Positions 12,361 through 24,412 of a stretch of 64,000 bases of DNA are shown here, piece after piece. Each line of letters begins with the position of its first letter. The first letter of the stretch is position 1. The notes under the pieces were generated by a model that saw nothing but the letters and a program-made list of their open reading frames with translations, was not told the DNA's origin and made no database searches. The position numbers and the translations under genes are program-made. The DNA is taken from NCBI GenBank assembly GCA_003342895.1, contig PTFA01000055.1, positions 3,317,629-3,381,628 of the forward strand, in the 5' to 3' direction. Origin of the DNA: Casuarius casuarius. Taxonomy: Eukaryota; Chordata; Aves; Casuariiformes; Casuariidae.

Positions 12361-15300
12361 GGTCTGGTTTCTACCTTCACTCCATTTCATGTATTTTAAA
12401 ATAAAATCCTGACAGCTCACACTCAGTGGTAGCAAAGGAAGCTTGAAGTTTCATCTACTTCTCGGCTGCCAGGGTCTGGATGAGAAAAAGGAAACAGGCN
12501 GTGTTTCTTAAAACTGATTGTAAACCAGCAAATACACTTTTGTTGCCTTAAGGAGATGCAGAGGTAAATCATATTGTCTACTACTATCATCATTGTGAAT
12601 TTGCTGAAGAGAAAGAAACCTCCACCCAGGCACACAGAAGAGCCTCCCGCCTGCTAACTTTGACATTTTGCTGTTCCTTGCTAAGCTTGTGCAACTCCAC
12701 CAAGTTTCCTCTACGTCACTCTTGCAGCCTGTTTCCTGGTCACTTTGGCCTCTACAGGAACTTGGCAAACCTCTTCTCCATGTGGATGCTTGTGTCTCAT
12801 AACAAATTGTCCCCTCCCATCCATCCGCCCACCCACCCATTTAATAAATGTGCAGCTTGACCTAGGATTTCCTCCACAGGGAATAGACAGCAAATATGTT
12901 GAATCTGTCAGCAATCTCTACACTTCAGTGACCTACACACTTTCCTCTACAATCACAAAGGGACAACCCTCTCACACACACTGCTAGTTGTCCAGCGTAA
13001 CAGTAGCTTACAAATATCATTTTCCCCAGTCACTGTCCTGTCACCACATGGATCTTGATGATATGGATACAACTGCTCATCAAACCAATGCTAGGGAGTC
13101 TGAAATAACCAATACATTCTCTCTTTCCCTCCCATTTCTAAAGAGCAACCCAGTCTATAGCCTGGGATGGGCAGACACAGACAAACTGTCCTTCCCTCAT
13201 CCCTCCCCCAGTCCCTAGAGTCCACATCTAAAGCAGTAATGTCCCAGTAAGTTCCCTGATTTCAGTGGAAATTTAGCTTAATAAATGAGTGAAGATTTCG
13301 ACTTTTACCTTTATGCCGGTACAACCATCAGGCCTAGAGATCAGGCAAAAAGAATAAGGAACTTCAAAACACAGCACTGCCATGCCACCAGTCAGAGTTC
13401 AAGCAGAAAAGAGGCTGCCTGACATGGGATTCATCTATCTTAAATTGTGCACATCTAAGTTACTCATTCTACTATTAATCAATTCTATTATTAATCAATG
13501 GACAAAGCTGGCTATTCTAGTACATGGTTCATCCCATTCCAATAAGAGACAAGAGGTATTATATTCTCAAAGTATAAACTTTTCTCCATGGGCTATAAAA
13601 AGTCAGGGTAACTTGCCCTGATATAGAGGTCTACAGTGCAGATAGGTACTGCTTGTACCTACTGGAACAAATGCTGGAAATACTCCAGTATTTCATAAAT
13701 TTCAGAAAAACGGCTAAACAAAATGCCAGGAAATATCAATTAAATGCATACGACTCTTGATTCCACTCTTAAAGCTCCCCCCGCTAGGGGGGTTTCTCTC
13801 ATCAGATGGAGCTTTTGAGGAAGTTGCTTTAGTAACTGACAAGTTGGTAAAATACTGTATGGATTAATGCAATACTGTCCTGTATTACATGGACTTTTTG
13901 GATTTTTTGCCATTATGAAGAAGGGCCACAAAAAAGTCATCATTTGGGTTGCAATTTCAGCATCTGCATGTTGGAAGTTGTATTCATGGCTAAAGGTTTA
14001 GCTGAAGCAGCTGGGAACAATGACTGTGAAGAATAATACATATGGACCGTGAGAGATCCGTTAGTGACTGTAAGCAGAAGGGGTTGCATTCAACACCCGT
14101 TCCCATTTTTCTGAAAAGACAGCAATGCTCAAATGTACTGAATCCAAAGTGGAATAAGATGACAACTAATAGGTCTAAAGGGGCAGAAGCAGAGTAAAAA
14201 GATGATAAAATTGTGACATTTTTAGTTTTGTAAATCTGCTGTTTTCTGTATTTTATGTAACTATAAATCTACTTTGTTGCTTGTATTTCTAGATTTGATA
14301 TTGCAGAAAGTTACTTTAGAATCTGAGATCTGTACTTGAAAAATGGAAAAGAAGACAAAAAAATCAAGATCCAAATATTAAAACTTTGACTGACTGCTAT
14401 CCAAAGTGATTCTGAATAGTAAATGCATCACATCTCTCCTAGAAACAAGTTCAGCCTATTGTCTTGTGGCTCAAAGAAGAAAATGGGTCAATGGAAAATG
14501 GGTCCTAGCACAATTCTGTAACTAGTGTTATGCATACTTGAAGATAAAACAATGTTATTTAATCACCTAGGGACAAACTGCTTAATTAAAATCTCCTACA
14601 TAACAAACACTTATAGGATGTGAAGAACAACTGGGAAATTCATTAATCTATCAACAGATGATCTATAATTTGGCTAAAGCAACCCAAGTATTGAATACAT
14701 CCTGCACTAAAGTATTCGTGGGCTAGAATAGGTAGCAGTAGGATGTGTGAAGAAAGAGAAGTTCTGGGGTAGAAAAATGGGGGAGTGAAGGCAGAGGAAT
14801 CAGAAGTGTAAGAGAGGCACAGTGGGAAAGGGGAAAAACAAGAATTAGAGAGGGAAGGGGTCAAAACTACGCAAAAAATAATTCAACAGCTAAACTAAAT
14901 CAGCCCTGACACTAATGAAGAGGTACTGTCAGGATAACAAATAAATATATTAACCTTGGTGATATAATTTGCTGTCAATTATTGTTCAAGCTCTGTAAAA
15001 TGTGCATAGTTTCAAGTATACTTCAAGCCAGAGAGAAAGAGAATAGCAGATACTCTGTGTGTATCGAACACTACTGCTCTGCAACGGTCCAATCTGAATT
15101 TGACCAGGCTGTTTCCTTGGGGAAGAGGGGGGAACAGGTGGGAATTTGCTCTTCCAGAAAACACATACTACGGGCCTCTGGAATCAAGCAGGAAATACTA
15201 CTCTAACAGACTTTTTAGTAATTGAGCGCTGCACTGCAGATATTAGCCTAAATTACTCAGTGCTAGCTTCACACTGGTCCAGGATTCCCTACATAGGGCT

Positions 15301-17340
15301 GCCTTGTGAGTAAAAATTTATGGAGTGTCTCAAGGGGGCCAGCACATACCTTTCCTTCAATTCTTAAAATATCCAGTCTCTTGCCACATATGTCTTAGCG
15401 CTCTTGGCTATTTCAGAGAGTAGAAGGGATCCTTGGAGGAGAGCCATAGGAGAAACATATTTCACAGAAGACTGTTCCTTATTGTCCTGTGGTTTAGGTT
15501 CCAAAAAATTGTGTTAGAAAGGGGCAGGACAGCAAAAGGAACTATTAACTTTACATCCTCTGCTCTACACTGGGACAAATTGTTAGAGGTTAGCTTAGAT
15601 AGTCTGAATAATTTACTGCAGAATGACACAGAGAAGTCATGCTGGCAGTTACTTCTAGAGAAGCGTGCTAAGACCATATGATATGTTTGAATGCAATTCT
15701 CCACTGGGAGGAGGTGGAAGAGGGAAGAGATTGTTAAGAAACAGGAGAATAAGAAAATAAGTGGCTTGCTTCTGCTGCCATTTGGCACGATGGAGTAAGT
15801 GGATTTAATTCCATCCAAACGTCTTCAATCCCTTAACTTTCCAGACATTCAGAGGTTTAACATTCTTTTTTGTTACCCTTTGCTTTTTGGTGGCATTTTT
15901 ACCAGTTTGAAAAACTACGTAGGAATTCAAGTTTCAGTTACTTTTTTCAGCATGTTATAATCCCATACTCTTAGGATAATGGTTCCTGTTTTAGCCAGAG
16001 GCAGTAGACAGGATATCTCTTTGTGAGGACTCTTGGACTCCAGCCTTGTTTTGCACTTGGATATACCAAAGCTCAGATTTAGTGGCCTTCTTAGTGTGCA
16101 GTGAGACTTCTCTTTTATTTTCCTTAGCGTGGAGTTTTAAGAACAGTCGGAACTGCTGGATTAGACACTTCTGTTTTGTGACAGCATTTCTTCAATCCCA
16201 TCACCATAAAGCTTAGCTTCATTAATTGCTAGATCATCTGATCTAGCATTCCCTAAATCCAGCTTTTCTCAGAAATACAGGTTCTTCAGTCAGTTAAGCT
16301 GCCATGATTTCAGAGTAGCTCTGCAAACCTCAATGACATTTCACGAGACTTGCAGCAGCCTGCAGGAAGGGTCTCCTCCCACATGCAACTCCAAAGCACA
16401 TCGCTTCTTGCTTCATCAAACTCATTTATCCATGACTACTCTCTCTTAGTTCTGGGGCATCAGAAGCTGCTCTAAATTATTGCCACTTGAGGTCTTAAAA
16501 TAAGGGAACAGTCGTTCTTTGCTTGACAGTAGCACAGGACAAGGAGAGGCACAAGGAAATCCCAAGGGCCTGCTGCTGAACAGAATCACGAATGAAAGCT
16601 TGCACCAAGAACAACGTACTGGCCGGGAGGCGAGGGGCATCAGTGGAGTCGGTGGCATGTTTCTTGGGATGTTTGAAAGAGAAAAGGCTCCATACTGATG
16701 TTGTAGATGGACCATCAGACAGCTTTTTTCTGGGAGGAAGGCTATGTATCTCACTTCCACCATTTTGATTACAATACCGGCAAATGCTTAATTAAATGCA
16801 ATGTTTTGTCTCTAGGGTGCTCTCTAATATGTGAATGTTTCCATCTTAAACACAAGAATAGTAACATGGCTGCTGGGATGATATTTTGTCAGAATTACAT
16901 TGCCAAGTCATTTTTTTTTTATGGAGCAACATTTCAGTGTGCTATATACTTGGCACAAAACTAGCTCTTCATAGAGCTTTTGTTTGATTTTTTTTTTTCT
17001 TAAACAAGATCAATGTTTGGAAAAAGAGCCAAAATAAATGTAAGCTCTTTTCTGGCAGCTGTTCAAGTTTTTAGATACAAGTTTTTGGTTGATTTCTGCC
17101 AGGAACATCTGCCTTGAACTCACTTCAGGCTTGCTAAGGTTGTCACCCTTCCGAAAGGAATTCCTGTTTCCCTTCCTTTCACACACATACACACTGCTTA
17201 TCAGGGCATCTAGAGGAACACACAGATCTGTTTGATTAAAAAAAAAAAAGGCCTGTCACTCATCATATCCCTCAGACTCAACAGAAAGGAAATTCATTTT
17301 AGTGAGCATTGAAAGCAAACAATAGCAACTCCGCAGCTGG
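12361..17340. other. Non-coding AT-rich DNA, no gene seen
   Basis: No gene is recognised. The base at 12,500 is written N, a single uncertain call in the assembly. A CCATCCATCCGCCCACCCAC-type low-complexity patch lies at about 12,820-12,841. A weak CTGATTTCAGTGGAAATTTA word near 13,257 recalls the old CCATTGACTTCA-type repeat but is too short to call. T runs of 10-11 bases occur near 16,912 and 16,990, and an A run near 17,238. Confidence 0.55.
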
Positions 17341-17720
17341 TTTCAGGGGTCTGATGTCAACAACACTAAACACATTTTTATCTCATTCGAGATTTATTGA
17401 AAAAGCAGAGTGCTTGATAAACAGTGGCTGACAAAAAACAAAACAGATTAGCTCAGCAAACAGAATAAAGTGGGATGAGAGGAGAAATGTGCCAAGCATA
17501 TTTTGGAACTTATCAATCATATCTGTTTATTATAAAATATTAGCTAGGAGAGAAATAATTGCCGTTGAGCGGTTACACACGGAGTTAGGTTTCTTTCCCT
17601 TTGTATAAGGATCAGAAGTTAAATTATTGAGAAATCTTTTCAGATATTCCCATTTTTGTGATGTTGCATGTAAAGCTGTTGCATTTATAAGCTAGTTTCA
17701 TCAATAAATACTCACCCACT
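17341..17720. other. Unique AT-rich block with factor-like motifs
   Basis: No gene and no repeat resemblance is visible. The block carries homeodomain- and forkhead-like words (ATAATT, GATAAACA, TGTTTATTATAAAA) and a CCGTTGAGCGGTTA word that contains two MYB-type cores. It is a candidate conserved non-coding element on texture alone. Confidence 0.25.
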
Positions 17721-20700
17721 CAGCTAACAAAACAGTGTTCTTCTTTCAGAGTGATAACATTCAAAAAAGAAAAAAAGAATGGCTATTCTTTGAAGCTTTC
17801 AGAGATGACATAGTCAAGGATTAGTTATAAAATATTTGTGTTTTCTTTGTAATGGACAGTGTGATCCAATTGCTTTTTATATTCTCTACATGGGATCTTC
17901 CTGTTTTCTTTAGCTCCCACACTACTCTTTCTTATCTTCTATAAGAAATCCAGATGGCTTAGGTTTAGGACTGCCCATGCCTGGTGACTAATGCATTAAT
18001 GCAGAGGATGTTACGTTGTCTGAAGAATAGGCAATGAATAAACAATTAAAAGATTGTTTACACTGTAAGAAAAGAGAAACTTCTGAAAATGTCTTTCACA
18101 GCATCAAAATCCCACCCTCTCATTCACAACCTTCTGTAACTTCCTGAGGATTTTTCAGTGCATTCCACTGTTTCTTAATAGCTTTCAAAGTGTTTCAGGG
18201 CTATAAAATACATGCCCTTCAATGTCCCTCAACTCTAGGGAATTTTCACAGAAACGTGCAGTATTAGGTAGCTCCTCTAAATATGTGTTATGGCCAGCCA
18301 TTGGTGAAGTTCAGCCCGGACACTGGGCAGTACGTATCACCATCTAGTAGCTCTGTAGGAAGCTTCAAAAATGGAAATGAGTTTGTTTGCTGTATCAGGT
18401 CAAGGTACCTGGAATCAAGGCAGAGATGCAGACATCCGTATGGAATATTCACGGGATCGAAAGATTTGTGAATTCTGTGGGCTAAATCTTCCCATAGGAG
18501 GGAATGGTGTGTGGGGGGGACCTGCTTCCCCTGAAAGAGCAAAGCAACAAAGCAAATTCAAACTCATGAACTAAATGCAGTTTAATATCTTAGGCTACAT
18601 CTATGGTAATAAATTAAATAGCACCAAAGAAAGTTTCTAAGCACCAAAACTTGACCATGCATGTTGTTAAAACAGTCCTTAGCATGGTTTTGGCCTAGAA
18701 GAAATAGCACTCTCTGAAATACAACTGGCTAGTGTTTCCATCTGCAATGCACGTGTTCAAGAGAAAATCCATCCATACAAAGGTGCCTGAGATCTCAGGG
18801 AGAAATCTCTTCAGGTAAAGAATGGCAGAGGAATAAGGATTATAGGTTATCATATCTGAATATAAATTTGGTTACACTGAAGTGATGTTTATATACTTTT
18901 TGAAATTAAAATATGATAGCAGGAATTACAGATTAAGTCAGCTTGCAAATTTATGCTCCACTAGATAGTCTAAAGTTGGTTAACATTGGCAATAAACACC
19001 ACTGTAAATTGGTTAAAAGATTGATAATATGTTTGAAACAGTGGGGATTAGTACAAATGATAAAGAGAAAGAAGAAAAATTATGGCAATTAATATGCCAT
19101 CTGATGTCTTCCCCTCTGGGAAATTAACATTAAAAGACTTTCTACATGATTTTTCAGAAATCATATTCCTTTGTAATTAGCTTTTATGTGATACCCATGC
19201 TACAGCAGTATACACTTCGTTCTGTCTGGAGGCTTTTTTCCTTCAATTACTGGTCCCTGCTCAGGAGGAAGATAACAGCAGTCAGTCTGGGCTTCCAGAG
19301 AGTGCAATGATATATCTGAAAAACAATAGCTGGCACTCTGTGCTGTAGTGACGTGCTGTAAAAACTCTACTCTGTATTTCCAAGTTTGAATGAGTAAAAA
19401 TTAGTGCGCTTGTTACCTGGAAAACTAACAGAACAGAATTGTTTCTTGTCATCGGCATAGCTAAGACCTTTTAACTGTTACACAATTTTGCCCAAACCCA
19501 TGACAATATGAACTACAATGATCCCAAGTGTAAATGAGTAACCAAAGCAGCTTTTGAAAACCAGAGTAGAAGCCTATTTATGGACGGATTGCATGCTAAG
19601 AAGCTATATATGCTATCATACAAATAGCAAACATTCTCTAGTTACTACCTCATGAGATCCATTTTATTGCTGAAGATACAGGCAGGCAGCCTAGAGACTC
19701 TCCATGCATAACAGTGCACGTTGTCATATCCAACAGCGCACACAAGGTAACTACTTTCCTTGTTTTACCATTACAAGATAAAAAGAGGGGGCCTTGTTCC
19801 AGCAAACAGTATTTTGGATGACAGAACAGGTCTGTGAACATGGCTTGTCCCAGTTTGCTTTCGAGCAGTGCTCGTCCCCGTTTACCTTTAAGAGCTCAAT
19901 GTCTCAAAGGTCCAAATTCTTCAGTGTAACTGTAACTGCTTTGCAAAACAAAGCAGCTTTCATCTGGTTTATTGAGCTTCTTAAGAATTTCCCTTATGTA
20001 GGGGGAGATTCAAGTAATCTGCAGTTATGAAAGCAATACTTGTGCTGTTTGAAGATTTCACACTGGTAGAAAGGGAGTATCTGAAGCAAAGAGAACATAG
20101 TTAAAGCATCTCCAGCTCTTAGAGACTCCTCATCTTTGCAACTCTCTTTAGCCAGCTCTAAAATGTTCCAGAGACTTGGGCTTGCACAAGGGAACAGTTA
20201 CCACAGTGAGTTAATGCCACTTTTTTTCAAAGTGCAGCTGAGTTATGGCATGAGAGGGTCAAACTCTGACTGTCAAACCCAGGCCACCTGGGTTATTCCA
20301 GCAAGCTTTCCACCCATAACTACCTTAAGCAAATACTTTCTCACTTCCAAATGTTTTTACTAGATTTGGGCAGCAAGTAAAGAACAATACTGCAGAATTA
20401 AAATAGAAATAAAAATCCCACATGCTTTGCTGCTGGTGGAGCTTTAGCATTCATTAGTCATAATTCTATCCTGTTTGACTGTGTTATTACTACTTGCTTT
20501 CAGTCTTTTTCCAGAGGCTGTCTATAGTTACACCTCGTGACAGTTGTTATTTCCATTGTTGCTTTTCTAGTGCAGTGCCCAGAATGGTGTATTGCTCTGC
20601 TAAATGTAATAAAACATTAACTATAAAAAGTGTAGAAAGGATCTGCCCACTAAAATAACAACAACATGCCTCTGGCATGTGAACAGCACTGAAAACCTTC

Positions 20701-23700
20701 CATTCAGGACTTCCAAAGATGTTCCCGGATCTACAGAAACATCATGTACAGATAATTAGCTCTATATATTTATTTCTTAGATCATTCCAGAAGACAAGAA
20801 GGTAGAATGGGAACCATTATGAAAAACAATTAATAGTCCTATACACTCTTTCTATCCTGAAAATGATATTCCTGTATTGGAAGGCAGCAGTTATTTAACA
20901 CTGAAGATGACCAGACCTCCACCTCATTGAGCTGCAACTGAAGTCAAGGACTAGTCAGCAGTGGACTCTCCCTCTAGCAGTAAAGAATGAAGTATCTGAG
21001 GTCTGTCATTCTATAATGCTGTTCATATTACTTTCTTTTCTCTCCCATCCTCTATCACACAAGCAATATGGGTTGATTACCATTCCTCTGCGATTGTACA
21101 CCTTGTTTCTATAACTACTGAAAAGAATGTCAGTGCCGCAAAGAACAGAGTTGCTTTACTTAGCTACAATCTTGGCCCTCTTTTCTTTGTGGTAGCTGCA
21201 AAACAATTTCCGTTGCTAGAGTAATAAAAATGCTTGTAGCTCTACAGGAGAGCTGAGAGCGCAGTTAAAGGGTGAAGGTGTACGTCTGTACTAAGCTGTT
21301 GCGTTTCACACTCTGAACCCCCCTGTACTAACAGAGCCCTCTCCTGCCTGCCTACCTCCCCCCTCCCATTACTCTAAGTCACTTCTGTATAAGCAAGCCT
21401 GACTTTTTAATCCATTACAATATGACTATGTCTGGTACTGTTATTCACAGGGAAGGATTTGATGAAAGATCTTGGCACTATCCAACACTAGGCACCAAAC
21501 TTAACTGCCAAAGCTGATATTCAAGGACTCCTATATAGACAGTGGAAGGTACCAGAGAATCACTCCTGGAAAGAGTTGAAGTGAGACCTCTCTGTCCTCC
21601 CCAACCATTCAGGGAGTCCAAAGCCTAAATTCAGACTCTGTGAATACCTTTCAGTGAGACATTGTCACTTCTATTATTGAAAGCTAAGAGATTAACAACA
21701 TTCACATGGAGGGACTCTTCAGGATAAAGCCAAATTTATTTTCCCTCCCCAGGAAAATCTCACTTAGACAAAACAGAATCAAGATTCAAACTAGTAATAA
21801 AAGAAAAAGTACCACAAGTACGTAATTGGTTCACAGGCTACAATATGCTTTTCTTTAACAGTTTCTGTAACATTGGGAAGTACAGTGCAATCCCATGTCA
21901 CAGGTGGGGAGTTAATATACAAATGCTAAGATTCAGGAAGTGTACAGTATTCAGATCCATACATTCAAATTTAAGTATTGACTCAATGTTAGGGTGTTGG
22001 AGTCCTAAATGCTTTGGAGGGATTATGCTTAGATAACTCTTCTTCGGGTCAGATCAGGAGCCTGTGTCATTGGAATGGATCTTCCAAACCCCAAATTATC
22101 TCACTTCTCGGTACTACCAGGGAAGCTATTTTCTTAGGCTGGTTTGAACAGTGGGATTGCATCTTTTACCAGATGACCTCATGTAAACCATCTTCATAAA
22201 ACTCGTATTATATCCATGGAGAGATTTCCAAACTTTGGTTGTTTGTCCAGATATTTTAGTAATTATACTGATGTGTACAGGAAAAAGCATTTTAAACAAA
22301 ACACAAAGAATTGATCTCTGATTGTTTTCTGTGAGAATCTGCTTAAGTTTTTGAGTTCTTTCTCTTTTTGCAAAGAGAAAGTGAAGCTGATAAGAACCTT
22401 CCATGGGTCAGGCTCACAGATATTCCTCCAGGCTTTTTTATTTCTAATTCACACAGGCTGAAGAGACAATCTTTTAGTTCCTGCTTTTGCAAACATTCTG
22501 CTACTTAGCAGACTAGCTCCCATGACATTTGCATAAATAAGTCCCTCATCATTTGCAACAGTCTTAGCTAAAACAAGACCTTTCATTGGCTTCTTGCAAA
22601 TTGGAGGAAATGAGCCATGGATATACCACAACCTGTGGGCATCTCTGGATCAAAAACTCCCATAATGATATCCACTAATATCTTTTAATATAATGCTATT
22701 TAATAATGACAATATCAGGAGATCACCTGAATTGATAGGTGTTTTGGGGAAGAAAATGGACAAAAATATAAAAGAATCCATGATAAGCACTCAAAATGTA
22801 AATAGGCAACACTCAGAAGTTGTGGAGTTGAGGAACAGAAGGGCAGAAAAATAGGCAGAAAAAGACAGATGTTAAAATAAATACACATATATTGCAATTG
22901 AAATGTCATTATGATTCTTTTGTTTCAAAGTAAGGACAAAGTCAGACTGATACTTTCTGCTTCCTAGTAGCCTGTATACAATATCTGCTCAGATTTACTT
23001 TCTTAACAGACTGAATATAAAACTGATGGTAGTCTCCAGGTGGGCAGTAAGGGACCAGCTTTTCTATCTTCTGGACAGAATATTACATTTTCCCAATATT
23101 TAAAACATCTGCCTTGCGTATTTCTGCATTATGCAAAAATGGCATTTTCCAACAGAAAATCATGGGAAATTTCCATCACAGTGTGCTGTATACAGGAGTG
23201 AAGAAAGCATCCAGAATAAAATAGTGCAGAACTGTCCCCGGGCAGTGGTAACATCAGCAGCGTATGAAGCTACTCCTCTGTGGTCCTGCTGTGTCTGTGC
23301 TCATTGACTGCTTCCAAGAGCCTTTCTGCCCCAGGCTCACCTGGCAAGGGAAAAACGCACAGCTCTGATGCCATATTGAAAAGGAGGGAGGCATCCCACT
23401 GCCCACTTTTGGCTCCAGTGGCAACCAGAGATGGGTGGAAGAGTTAGCCTGCCCAGTTCTTCTTCCCCTCTTCCCTTCCCAGAATGGCCAAGCGTGCTGA
23501 ATTGTCATCTATTTCACATTAACAAATTTTGCCTCCTAATTCAATGTTCCAATACTTTATCTATTACCAGTCAGGAACAAAATCTTTGAGGATCACAAGT
23601 TGTTCTATGAAAGTGTTTGGTCAATTCTCTGTCAAAAGAGCAAATCACATTTCAAGAATTATTAGGAAAGCAATAGAATAGTGTGCTTCATTATAAATCA

Positions 23701-23789
23701 ATGACATGCCAATAACTTGACAACAAAACCATTCTGGTCCTGTAAAAGCAACAAGAACAACTAGAAAGTTCTAACAGCTTCTGATAAGG
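17721..23789. other. Non-coding AT-rich DNA, no gene seen
   Basis: Overlapping short frames on both strands at 18.28-18.57 kb carry no known motif. Near 20,570-20,625 the words CAGTGCCCAGAATG and TAAATGTAATAAAACATTAA faintly recall the tail of old L2/MIR elements, too weak to call. A pyrimidine-rich patch lies at about 21,335-21,368. Confidence 0.5.
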
Positions 23790-24330
23790 AATGATTAAGG
23801 AAACTAGATTCTTCAGCTAAGAAAAGAGATGGTGGGTGTGGGAAGGGATGTCAAAGAGAGGATATAGTAGAGATCTAAAACATTACGAGCAGAAAGGAGA
23901 AGATCAATAGAGAATGATTGTTTCTTACCTTCTCCAATACAAAACATGGGTATATCAAATGAAAATAGGAGGTGGTAGACCCAAAATAGACAGAGAGAGA
24001 TATTTCTTGAATAACACAGTTAAACAGCATAGCCCCTTGGCATAGGACCTTATAGGTACCAGAAGTTTACGGGGGTTCAGAGAGCAATTGGATAATTCCA
24101 TGGAAGAAAAATGATGCTTAGCAGCCTTCACTCACATAAATGATGCTCTTTCCTGCTAAGGGAATCCTGCATCACAAATTGCTTGAGCCTAGAAGACTGT
24201 TCTGAAAAGAGTTATCAGTTTCCCTGTTGTTATACATCTCTGTTGGCACCAGTCAGTGACCACTTGCAGAAACAAATTAGGAGACTAGAAGGACCTTGGT
24301 CTATGTCGTATCAAACTATTCCTATGTTTG
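23790..24330 (+). mobile_element. Old CR1/L3-like LINE, 3' end fragment
   Basis: The block follows, in order, the 3' region of the old CR1/L3-like LINEs that I remember from turtle and crocodilian genomes. Landmarks are GGAAACTAGATTCTTCAGCT, then ATAGTAGAGATCTAAAACAT (consensus ATAGAGGTCTATAAAATCAT), then the word group for an ORF2 tail near 23,960, TGGATAATTCCATGGAAGAA (consensus TAAATTCATGGAGGATAGG), and a closing AGACTAGAAGGACCTTGGTC and CCTATGTTTG (consensus GGACCTTTGGTCTGACC, TTCTTATGTTC). It is about 540 bases, close to the expected spacing, but no reading frame survives. It is much older than the CR1 at 59.8 kb, judging by divergence. Confidence 0.72.
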
Positions 24331-24347
24331 ACATTCATTTTTCTTCC

Positions 24348-24412
24348 AGGCTGGTGAGAATAGCTATCCATAGCTATAAGAATAGCTTTCAGGCTATAAG
24401 AATAGCGGTGCT
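24348..24412. repeat. 20-bp tandem units built on a hairpin word
   Basis: GCTATAAGAATAGC occurs at 24,373-24,386 and again at 24,393-24,406, a period of exactly 20 bases, with a diverged copy (GAGAATAGCTATC) just upstream. Each unit is itself an inverted repeat (GCTAT/ATAGC arms around AAGA). It starts about 20 bases after the LINE 3' end. It may be a local expansion and not part of the element. Confidence 0.6.

Noticed and set aside
20560..20625. L2/MIR tail near 20.6 kb
   Set aside because: Only two short words (CAGTGCCCAGAATG, TAAATGTAATAAAACATT) match, with no collinear core upstream.
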